In this document: positions 1-5,247 of the stretch, piece after piece
Numbering within the stretch: position 1 is the stretch's first letter
Layout: each line of letters begins with the position of its first letter
DNA from: JANPPS01 sp043758105
GTDB lineage: Bacteria; Pseudomonadota; Alphaproteobacteria; Acetobacterales; Acetobacteraceae
NCBI GenBank assembly: GCA_043758105.1
Contig: JAYVOF010000053.1
Span: 1 to 6,021 of the forward strand
Length of the DNA: 6,021 bases
Reading direction: 5' to 3'
Program-made: the position numbers and the translations under genes
Notes under the pieces: generated by a model
Told to the model about the DNA's origin: nothing
Database searches by the model: none
What the model saw: the letters and a program-made list of their open reading frames with translations, nothing else

Positions 1-761
1 TCCAGCAAATACTCGGCGCGCTGGAAGCCTTCGGGCAGCACTTCCCGCACCGTCTGTTCGATCACGCGGCTGCCGGCGAAGCCGATGAGGGCGCCGGGCT
101 CGGCGATTTGCAGGTCGCCCAGCATGGCGAAGCTCGCGGTGACGCCGCCGGTGGTAGGGTCGGTCAATACGGTGATGAACGGCAGCCCGGCCTCTTTGAC
201 CATTTGGGTGGCGATGGTGGTGCGGGGCATTTGCATGAGGCTGATGGCGCCCTCCTGCATCCGCGCGCCGCCGCTCGCGGTGAAGATGATGAGCGGCGCG
301 TGTTGCAGGACCGCGAGGCGTGCGGCGGCGACGATGGCTTCACCGACGGCCGCGCCCATGCTGCCGGCCATGAACTCGAACGCCATGGCGGCGACCACGG
401 CCCGCTTGCCCAGGATGGTGCCGTGCGCGACCAGGATGGCGTCCTCGAGGCCGGTGCGGTCACGGGCTTCCTTTAGCCGTTCGGGGTATTTTTTGCTGTC
501 TTTGAACTTGAGCGGATCGGCCGGCGCGCGCGGCAGCTCGATCCGGGTGAAGCCGTCGTCCAGCGTATAGGCCAGGCGCTCGGGCGCGGTGGGACGGAGA
601 TGGTGGCCGCAGCTGGTGCAGACTTTGAGGTTGCGCTCGAGGTCGCGGGTGAACAGCATTTGCTGACATGAGGGGCATTGCTGCCACAGATTATCCGGCA
701 CCTCCCGCCGGCCGAGCAGGGTGCGGATTTTGGGACGGACGTATTCGGTGAGCCAGCTCAC
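1..761 (-). CDS. accD: Acetyl-CoA carboxylase carboxyltransferase subunit beta (partial, 3' end outside window)
   Basis: AccD pairs with AccA to form the carboxyltransferase that moves CO2 from carboxybiotin to acetyl-CoA, giving malonyl-CoA for fatty acid synthesis in the cytoplasm. Seen: 253 residues from a GTG start, beginning (M)SWLTEYVRPKIRTLLGRRE. A four-cysteine zinc ribbon lies at C29, C32, C48 and C51 (CX2C-X15-CX2C), as is typical of bacterial AccD. The crotonase-fold carboxyltransferase motifs follow: GGARMQEG at 164-171, TDPTTGGVTASFA at 200-212 and IGFAGSRVIEQT at 226-237. The frame is open to the window edge. The family usually runs about 290-310 residues, so some 40-60 are missing beyond position 1. 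The GTG start overlaps the trpA TGA in a GTGA, with AGGTGG just upstream inside trpA, so translation is probably coupled to trpA. The trpA-accD junction is common in Alphaproteobacteria. Confidence 0.97.
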   Translation of the reverse strand, partial: MSWLTEYVRPKIRTLLGRREVPDNLWQQCPSCQQMLFTRDLERNLKVCTSCGHHLRPTAPERLAYTLDDGFTRIELPRAPADPLKFKDSKKYPERLKEARDRTGLEDAILVAHGTILGKRAVVAAMAFEFMAGSMGAAVGEAIVAAARLAVLQHAPLIIFTASGGARMQEGAISLMQMPRTTIATQMVKEAGLPFITVLTDPTTGGVTASFAMLGDLQIAEPGALIGFAGSRVIEQTVREVLPEGFQRAEYLL

Positions 762-1612
762 GCGCCCACCTGCTCCGTCACCTGCTCGGGCACCCGCGCC
801 TGTCGCACGCCGTCGGCCAACGCGCGCACTTGGTCCAGCACCAGGCGCACGGTGTCCGGCCCGGCGCGGCCCTGGGCATCCAGGCTTTTCGCGAGTGTTT
901 CGATCAGCGCGGACGCCACGACCGCACCATCCGCCACCCGCGTCGCCTCCGCCGCTTGTTGGGGGGAGCGGACGCCGAAGCCGATGGCGATGGGGAGGTC
1001 CGTCACGGCCCGGATGCGCGGCATGGCGGCTTCGAGGCTGGCCATGGTGGCGCTGACGGTGCCGGTGATGCCGGTGATGCTGACGTAATAGACGAAGCCG
1101 GAGCTGCCCGCGAGCACGAGCGGCAGGCGCTCATCGTCCGTCGTGGGGGCGATGAGGCGGATGAAATCGAGGCCCCGCTGCGTGGCGTGGGGCACCAGCA
1201 AGTCCGCCTCCTCGGTCGGCAAATCGACGACGATGAGCCCGTCCACGCCGGATTCCGCCGCGTCGGCACAGAACTCGGCCGGGCCGTAGCTGTCGATGGG
1301 ATTGAGGTAACCCATGAGGATGATGGGCGTGTCGCGGTCCTGCTGACGGAACACGCGCACCATCTCCAGCGTGCGGGAGAGCGTGGCACCGGCCTTCAAT
1401 CCGCGGAGGCCGGCGGCCTGGATGGTGGGCCCGTCCGCCATGGGGTCGGTGAACGGCATGCCGATCTCGATCAGGTCTGCGCCCGCGCCGGGCATGCCGT
1501 GCAGGATGGCCGTGCTGGTGGCGAGGTCGGGGTCATACGCCTCGAGGAACGGGATGAGCGCGCCACGGCCTTCGCTTTTAAGCGCGGCGAAGCGGGCGGC
1601 GATACGGCTCAT
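758..1612 (-). CDS. trpA: Tryptophan synthase alpha subunit
   Basis: TrpA cleaves indole-3-glycerol phosphate to indole and glyceraldehyde-3-phosphate and channels the indole to TrpB. Seen: 284 residues, a single TIM-barrel domain of normal or slightly long length. The two catalytic acids fall exactly at the enteric numbering, E49 (in LIEIGMPF) and D60 (in DPMADGP). Y175 and T183 (in SITGITG) and the phosphate-loop G211-F212-G213 are also in register. The second phosphate-binding loop reads VVASAL, so the usual Gly of the GS pair is Ala233 followed by Ser234. The N-terminal loop reads FLEAYDPD where many homologues have FVTAGDPD. The ATG at 1612 is the natural family start (MSRIAARFAAL), but its ribosome binding site is weak. 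It lies downstream of trpB, separated by a palindromic repeat, and overlaps accD by four bases. Confidence 0.98.
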   Translation of the reverse strand: MSRIAARFAALKSEGRGALIPFLEAYDPDLATSTAILHGMPGAGADLIEIGMPFTDPMADGPTIQAAGLRGLKAGATLSRTLEMVRVFRQQDRDTPIILMGYLNPIDSYGPAEFCADAAESGVDGLIVVDLPTEEADLLVPHATQRGLDFIRLIAPTTDDERLPLVLAGSSGFVYYVSITGITGTVSATMASLEAAMPRIRAVTDLPIAIGFGVRSPQQAAEATRVADGAVVASALIETLAKSLDAQGRAGPDTVRLVLDQVRALADGVRQARVPEQVTEQVGA

Positions 1613-1640
1613 AAACAGGTCTCTATAAAAGGAACGACCG

Positions 1641-1778
1641 CCCCCTCTCCCTCCGGGAGAGGGTTGGGGTGAGGGAACCGACCGGCGCTGGTTTGTGCGT
1701 GTAAGGGCTTTACCAACCGGAGCCGGCTCCGGTTGTCTCCCTCACCCCGGCCCTCTCCCGCAAGCGGGGGAGGGGGAA
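1641..1778. repeat. Composite palindromic intergenic repeat, copy 1 (between trpB and trpA)
   Basis: A roughly 138-base element fills most of the trpB-trpA gap. Left hairpin: CCCTCTCCC (1643-1651), loop TCC, GGGAGAGGG (1655-1663). Right hairpin: 1751-1761 pairs with 1764-1774 around an AA loop. Between them a 10-bp stem, GGGGTGAGGG (1666-1675) with CCCTCACCCC (1739-1748), encloses a core. The core holds a perfect 20-base palindrome at 1715-1734 (AACCGGAGCCGGCTCCGGTT). The outer arms match the family of CCCTCACCCC-type palindromic repeats scattered through many proteobacterial genomes, known for spurious peptides such as PHPNPLPEGEG. A related copy in the same orientation lies at 3702-3837. 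It begins about 9 bases after the trpB stop in the direction of transcription, so it will be transcribed in the operon mRNA. Function unknown. No T-tract follows, so it is not a standard terminator. Confidence 0.9.
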
Positions 1779-1787
1779 GAACAGTGA

Positions 1788-3011
1788 TCATAGTTTGACC
1801 CCCAGATGCTCGGCCACGGTGAAGATATCCTTGTCGCCCCGCCCGCACATGTTCATTACGATCACCGCATCGGGCCCCATTTCCGGGGCCAGCTTCGCCA
1901 CATGGGCGATCGCATGCGCTGGTTCCAGCGCGGGAATGATGCCCTCGGTCCGGGTGCATAGCTGAAACGCGTCCAGCGCCTCCTGATCGGTCGCAGCCAC
2001 ATATTCGACGCGGCCGATCTCGTGCAGCCAGGAGTGTTCTGGGCCGATCCCGGGATAGTCCAGCCCGGCGCTGATGCTGTGCGCCTCCTGGATTTGCCCG
2101 TCCGCGTCCTGGAGCAAGTAGGTCCGGTTGCCGTGCAGCACGCCGGGGCGTCCGCGGCTGAGGCTGGCGGCGTGTTCATGCGTGTCCAACCCGCGCCCGG
2201 CGGCCTCCACGCCGATCAGGCGGACCTCGTCATCGAGGAAGGGGTGGAAAAGGCCCATCGCGTTGCTGCCGCCGCCGATCGCGGCCACGATCGCGTCCGG
2301 CAAACGCCCTTCCGCCTCCATGATTTGCACCCGCGCCTCGGTGCCGATGATGCTCTGGAAGTCCCGCACCATGGCCGGGTAGGGGTGGGGGCCGGCGACG
2401 GTGCCGATCAGGTAATAGGTGTCGCTCACGTGGGAGACCCAATCCCGCATCGCCTCGTTCATCGCGTCTTTCAGTGTGCCGGCCCCTGACGTCACCGAGT
2501 TGATCTCGGCGCCGAGCAGCTTCATGCGGAACACGTTGGGCTTCTGCCGCTCGACGTCGGTGGCGCCCATATAAATGGTGCATGGCAGGCCGAATAGCGC
2601 ACAGACGGTGGCGGTCGCCACCCCATGCTGCCCGGCGCCGGTCTCGGCGATGATCCGGGTCTTGCCCATGCGGCGGGCCAGCAGGATCTGGCCCATGCAA
2701 TTGTTGATCTTGTGGCTGCCGGTATGGTTCAGCTCGTCCCGCTTCATATAGACCCGGGCGCCGCCGAGTGCCTTCGTTAGCCGCTCGGCGAACCAGAGCG
2801 GGCTCGGGCGGCCGACATAGTCTTTGAGGTAGGCGTCCAGCTCGATCTGAAACGCCGGGTCGGCCTTGGCGGCTTCGTAGGCTTGCTCCACCTGCAGGAC
2901 CAACGGCATCAATGTTTCGGCCACGAACCGCCCGCCGAATTCGCCAAACCGGCCACGCGAATCGGGCCCGGAGCGCAGGCTGTTGGAACGGGCGGGGGCG
3001 ATCTGGTTCAA
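1788..3011 (-). CDS. trpB: Tryptophan synthase beta subunit
   Basis: TrpB is the PLP enzyme that condenses indole with serine to make tryptophan, working as an alpha2-beta2 complex with TrpA. From the TTG at 3011 it is 407 residues, normal for the family. Seen: SGPDSRGRFGEFGGRFVAETLMP near the N-terminus, the PLP lysine K101 in NHTGSHKINN, the catalytic glutamate E123 in AETGAGQHG, and the PLP-phosphate loop GGGSNAMG. Start choice: a longer GTG start at 3065 overlaps the trpF stop and would add 18 residues (TWARRCSKTQSSRQEP...) that do not resemble TrpB. The TTG has a strong CAGGAG six bases upstream (3018-3023) and gives an N-terminus of usual length. That leaves a 50-base gap after trpF with nothing else visible in it. 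The protein ends GVKL. The next gene is trpA, after palindromic repeat copy 1. Confidence 0.97.
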   Translation of the reverse strand: MNQIAPARSNSLRSGPDSRGRFGEFGGRFVAETLMPLVLQVEQAYEAAKADPAFQIELDAYLKDYVGRPSPLWFAERLTKALGGARVYMKRDELNHTGSHKINNCMGQILLARRMGKTRIIAETGAGQHGVATATVCALFGLPCTIYMGATDVERQKPNVFRMKLLGAEINSVTSGAGTLKDAMNEAMRDWVSHVSDTYYLIGTVAGPHPYPAMVRDFQSIIGTEARVQIMEAEGRLPDAIVAAIGGGSNAMGLFHPFLDDEVRLIGVEAAGRGLDTHEHAASLSRGRPGVLHGNRTYLLQDADGQIQEAHSISAGLDYPGIGPEHSWLHEIGRVEYVAATDQEALDAFQLCTRTEGIIPALEPAHAIAHVAKLAPEMGPDAVIVMNMCGRGDKDIFTVAEHLGVKL

Positions 3012-3017
3012 GGCGGG

Positions 3018-3023
3018 CTCCTG
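3018..3023 (-). promoter_or_regulatory. Ribosome binding site that sets the trpB start
   Basis: CAGGAG on the minus strand lies six bases before a TTG codon (3009-3011). It is the best Shine-Dalgarno sequence near the trpB 5' end and favours the TTG over the upstream GTG that overlaps the trpF stop. Confidence 0.7.
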
Positions 3024-3061
3024 GCGTGACGACTGTGTCTTACTGCACCGGCGGGCCCAGG

Positions 3062-3679
3062 TCACGCGCTGTGGGCGGCGGCGATGAAGGCCCGGATCAA
3101 GGCCGGGTCCTTGACGCCGCGGGCGCTTTCGACGCCGGACGACACATCCACCGCCGGCGCGCCCGAAACGCGGATCGCCTCCGCCACGTTGCCCGGCGTA
3201 AGCCCGCCCGCCAGCAACCAGGGTACCGGTGCCGGGCAGCCGCGCAGCACGGACCAGTCGAACGCGCCGCCATTGCCGCCGGGCAGGGTGGAGCCGGGCG
3301 GCGCCTTCGCGTCCAGCAACAACGCGTCCACCCCGGGCGCAGCCGTGGGCAGGTCGGACACCGAGGCGATGCCGGCGACATACCAGACGGGCACACCGAA
3401 CCGGACCCGCAATTCTGCCGCACGTTCAAATGAGGCATGCACCTGAAGCACGTCTAAGGGCAGCGCCGCCAAGGTAGCGGCGATATCGGCATCCGTCGGC
3501 TCGACGAACAGGCCGACCCGGCGCGGACCACCGGGGCGATAGGCGGACAGGCGCGCGGCCGCATCCGGTGTAACCGCGCGAGGTGAGGGCGGGAAGAAGA
3601 CGAAGCCGATCCAATCCGCGTCATAGGCAGCATCGATCGCGTCCGTCGAATTGATGCCGCAGATTTTGACGCGGGCCAT
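3062..3679 (-). CDS. trpF: Phosphoribosylanthranilate isomerase
   Basis: TrpF catalyses the Amadori rearrangement of N-(5'-phosphoribosyl)anthranilate to CdRP in tryptophan synthesis. Seen: 205 residues, the standard single TIM-barrel length. The general base Cys7 is in MARVKICGI and the general acid Asp123 is in ALLLDAKAP, both at family positions. GFVFFPPSPR (25-34), LQVHA (78-82), LLAGGLTPGN and AVDVSSGVES complete the phosphate and anthranilate binding loops. Start: the ATG at 3679 has AGGA five bases upstream and gives the family N-terminus. The frame stays open farther upstream, but that part (MFPSPQPSPGRRGG...) is translated repeat and should not be annotated as protein. A gap of about 160 bases, mostly palindromic repeat copy 2, separates it from lapA. 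trpB follows 50 bases downstream. Confidence 0.97.
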   Translation of the reverse strand: MARVKICGINSTDAIDAAYDADWIGFVFFPPSPRAVTPDAAARLSAYRPGGPRRVGLFVEPTDADIAATLAALPLDVLQVHASFERAAELRVRFGVPVWYVAGIASVSDLPTAAPGVDALLLDAKAPPGSTLPGGNGGAFDWSVLRGCPAPVPWLLAGGLTPGNVAEAIRVSGAPAVDVSSGVESARGVKDPALIRAFIAAAHSA

Positions 3680-3701
3680 TCCATTCCTACTGGTGATACG
3701 G

Positions 3702-3837
3702 CCCCCTCTCCGTCCGGGAGAGGGTTGAGGTGAGGGAAACAACCGGCGCTGGATCGTGTGTGTTTCGAGTTTACCAACCAGGAACGGTTCCGCTTGTTTC
3801 CCTCACCCCGGCCCTCTCCCGAGGGGAGAGGGGGAAG
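3702..3837. repeat. Composite palindromic intergenic repeat, copy 2 (between lapA and trpF)
   Basis: This roughly 136-base element is related to the one at 1641-1778 and has the same orientation. Left hairpin: CCCTCTCC (3704-3711) with GGAGAGGG (3717-3724). Right hairpin: CCCTCTCCC (3812-3820), loop GAG, GGGAGAGGG (3824-3832). A perfect 14-bp stem, GGTGAGGGAAACAA (3729-3742) with TTGTTTCCCTCACC (3794-3807), encloses the core. The left outer arm differs from copy 1 at 2 of 35 bases. The core is much more diverged but keeps ACCGGCGCTGG and TTTACCAACC. The right hairpin differs in sequence between copies while staying base-paired. It begins 5 bases after the lapA stop codon in the direction of transcription. 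Confidence 0.9.
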
Positions 3838-3842
3838 CAAGC

Positions 3843-4163
3843 TTAGGTGCCCGGCGGTGCCAGTACGGCGGTCCCCGTGGAACGGGAGGCCATTTGCGCG
3901 CGCAGGATGGCGACTTGGTCCTGCAGCTGCGCCACGCTCCGCTCCGCCCGGCGCGCCCGGCTTTTGGCGCTGAGTTTGCCGCCCCAGGTCATCAATGCGC
4001 CGATGATGAACGCCACGGCGCTGGCGGCCAGCACGGCCCAGGACAGCGGCACCTCGATCTCCACCCCGGTCGGCCATAGCCCGACTTGCACGACCTGCTG
4101 ATTGGACAGCGCGAAGGCGACGATGACGATGAGGACCAGGATGGCGACAATCCAGCGTAGCAT
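3843..4163 (-). CDS. LapA family (DUF1049) small inner-membrane protein
   Basis: A 106-residue protein with the layout of the LapA/DUF1049 family (E. coli LapA, formerly YciS, takes part in controlling lipopolysaccharide synthesis with LapB). Seen: a hydrophobic segment at about residues 4-20 (IVAILVLIVIVAFAL), then SNQQVVQVGLWPTGVEIEVPLS, which is typical of the family's short periplasmic loop. A second hydrophobic segment lies at about 40-60 and ends in GALMTWGGK. A basic, probably coiled-coil cytoplasmic tail follows at 65-92 (RARRAERSVAQLQDQVAIL). The ATG lies one base after the ihfB stop (TGA G ATG), so translation is probably coupled to ihfB. Its own ribosome binding site is weak. No LapB partner is in the window. 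The family call is firm. A role in LPS control in this organism is only an inference. Confidence 0.9.
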   Translation of the reverse strand: MLRWIVAILVLIVIVAFALSNQQVVQVGLWPTGVEIEVPLSWAVLAASAVAFIIGALMTWGGKLSAKSRARRAERSVAQLQDQVAILRAQMASRSTGTAVLAPPGT

Positions 4164-4164
4164 C

Positions 4165-4491
4165 TCAGGCCACCACCCGCTCAGCCCGGGCGTGCGTGCG
4201 CGCCGGCTTGACGCCGCGGTCCACCCGCTCCCGCAACTCCTTACCGGCCTTGAAGAACGGCACGGCCTTTTCGCTTACGGGCACCGCCTCACCGGTGCGG
4301 GGGTTGCGCCCGGTGCGGGCGTCCCGGCGCTTCACGGTGAAGGCGCCGAAGCCACGCAACTCGACCCGCTCGCCGCGCGCGAGGGCCGCCGTAATCTGGT
4401 CGAAGATGGTCGCCACAATCAATTCCACGTCCCGGCTCATGAGATGGGGGTTCTCCGAGGCAAGCTCGGCGATCAATTCGGATTTTGTCAT
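4165..4491 (-). CDS. ihfB: Integration host factor subunit beta
   Basis: IHF-beta forms a heterodimer with IHF-alpha that binds specific sites and bends DNA sharply, serving transcription, replication and recombination. Seen: 108 residues of HU/IHF fold starting MTKSELIAEL. The two N-terminal helices, the GFGAF turn at 47-51 and the DNA-binding arm with GRNPRTGE at 61-68 (P64 is the intercalating proline) are all present, then VPFFKAGKELRERV. The last roughly 18 residues (DRGVKPARTHARAERVVA) are a basic tail beyond the core fold, as in several alphaproteobacterial IHF-beta proteins. Start: the ATG at 4491 gives the universal N-terminus. Longer in-frame sequence upstream is unrelated to the family. 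No clear Shine-Dalgarno precedes it. It is followed one base later by the lapA-family gene. Confidence 0.97.
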   Translation of the reverse strand: MTKSELIAELASENPHLMSRDVELIVATIFDQITAALARGERVELRGFGAFTVKRRDARTGRNPRTGEAVPVSEKAVPFFKAGKELRERVDRGVKPARTHARAERVVA

Positions 4492-4528
4492 GTTATCATT
4501 GCTGTGCTGCGTTTTCCGCCCTGGGAAG

Positions 4529-4557
4529 ACGATGCAGGAGCGGGCGGGGGGCGTCAA
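4529..4557 (-). promoter_or_regulatory. Candidate sigma-70-type promoter for ihfB-lapA
   Basis: On the minus strand, TTGACG (4552-4557) is followed after 17 bases by CATCGT (4529-4534), about 37 bases before the ihfB ATG. The -35 box is good, while the -10 box matches TATAAT at only three positions. It lies in the 108-base gap between the interrupted lipocalin-like gene and ihfB, where a promoter is expected. No other element is evident in that gap. Confidence 0.4.
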
Positions 4558-4599
4558 GGAAGGACGCAGGGGGTGCTTAGTTGGACCCTTCGGGCAGGC

Positions 4600-5091
4600 C
4601 TACCTCTCCCGCTCCCAAACCAATTCACCGGTGACCCGCTTACCCGGCAGCGCCCCGCTTGGCTGCTCGGGGATCCGAATCAGCAATCGGTCACCTTCCA
4701 GCGCGAAATAGCGGACTTGTTCATGCTCTTTATAGATTTCGTTCCATGCACCATCCACCGTCGTGATGAATTTGTTGCCCTCTAGCCGGAACTTGCCCGT
4801 GTAAGCCGTCATCGAGGACATGAGAGCGGCCGCCTCCGCGGGGCTTGTGGGCGGTTTACGGTCTGTCCGGGAGAGAAAGGCGGCCATGGTATGCGTCGGT
4901 GTCAGGATGATTCGGCCGAAAGGATGCGGTCCGAACACGTCGTGGGGTTGCGTTTCCTACCCAACGACTTGCAATTTAAATGAAACCAGGAGCCATGACC
5001 CAAACAACTGTTCGCCGGCGCTCTCCTGTGCATATGCCGGCCCAGACGGCGACACGAACAACAGCATCAGAAAGAGCATGGCGCGGCGCAT
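4600..5091 (-). pseudogene. Exported lipocalin-like domain protein gene interrupted by an in-frame TAG
   Basis: One continuous frame of 163 codons runs from an ATG at 5091 to a TAG at 4600, broken only by a TAG at codon 45 (4957-4959). Before the stop there is a Sec signal peptide (MRRAMLFLMLLFVSPSGPAYA, likely cut after AYA at residue 21), then GEQLFGSWLLVSFKLQVVG, the first strand of the lipocalin-like fold (GxW at 31-33). After the stop the frame resumes at once with the rest of the domain: DVFGPHPFGRIILTPTHTMAAFLS, then AYTGKFRLEGNKFITTVDGAWNEIY, QVRYFALEGDRLLIRI and a C-terminal VTGELVWERER. Whole length and motif order fit the lipocalin-like (Lipocalin_5 type) family. A GTG at 4938 could start the distal part, but without signal peptide or first strand. 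No frameshift is visible, so any decay is recent. Alternatives are a sequencing error or stop readthrough. The ligand and role of the family are unknown to me. Confidence 0.8.
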
Positions 5092-5096
5092 CTCGG

Positions 5097-5101
5097 CCTC
5101 C
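5097..5101 (-). promoter_or_regulatory. Strong ribosome binding site of the interrupted lipocalin-like gene
   Basis: GGAGG on the minus strand lies five bases before the ATG at 5091. It fixes the true start upstream of the internal TAG and shows that the 5' part is a real gene beginning and not chance open frame. Confidence 0.75.
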
Positions 5102-5113
5102 GTTCAGCTCCCG

Positions 5114-5182
5114 CGGACTGGGCCGTCAAGGCACCCTCGCAGGCTTCATCTCATAAAAAGCCGGAACGGACTGGATCGTCAA
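5114..5182. repeat. Pair of 16-base direct repeats upstream of the lipocalin-like gene
   Basis: CGGACTGGGCCGTCAA (5114-5129) and CGGACTGGATCGTCAA (5167-5182) match at 14 of 16 bases and start 53 bases apart, close to five helical turns. On the minus strand each begins with TTGACG, a good -35 box. They may be a regulator's paired sites or duplicated promoter elements. No similarity extends beyond the 16 bases. Confidence 0.5.
5153..5182 (-). promoter_or_regulatory. Candidate promoter of the lipocalin-like gene
   Basis: On the minus strand, TTGACG (5177-5182) and TTTTAT (5153-5158) are separated by 18 bases, about 60 bases upstream of the ATG at 5091. The region 5092-5247 between the gene and the sppA stop is visibly poorer in GC than its surroundings. 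Apart from this promoter, the ribosome binding site and the direct repeats, I see nothing in it. Confidence 0.4.
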
Positions 5183-5247
5183 CGAATTTGTTTGAAAGGT
5201 TTGAGGTCAGCACGCGCTGGAATGTAAGGCGGAGATACATTGCAGCA

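Noticed and set aside
830..1672. Long plus-strand open frame of 280 codons opposite trpA
   Set aside because: It is the antisense shadow of a clear trpA in high-GC DNA. The translation is low-complexity (many H, D, R, G, A), has no recognisable domain, and runs into the palindromic repeat.
1609..1959. Minus-strand open frame containing FPHPNPLPEGEG
   Set aside because: This peptide is the well-known false translation of the palindromic repeat. The rest is a shadow frame of trpB.
3680..3842. Search for a trp leader peptide and attenuator upstream of trpF
   Set aside because: I saw no short frame with tandem Trp codons and no terminator T-tract. The space is occupied by the palindromic repeat.
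3454..4077. Minus-strand open frame of 207 codons spanning lapA, the repeat and trpF
   Set aside because: It lies out of frame with both real genes and crosses the repeat (HLNPLPDGEG). There is no domain and no supported start.
4586..4594. CCCTTCGGG hairpin just after the lipocalin-like gene
   Set aside because: It has a three-base stem and no T-tract, so there is no support for a terminator.
4957..4959. Pyrrolysine or other programmed recoding at the amber codon
   Set aside because: Nothing in the window supports recoding. No downstream stem-loop was recognised, there is no family precedent I know of, and mutation or sequencing error is the simpler explanation.
5155..5170. Possible sppA terminator, CCGTTCCGG followed by CTTTTT on the minus strand
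   Set aside because: The stem is only three base pairs, too weak for an intrinsic terminator. The T-run is better explained as part of the candidate -10 box.
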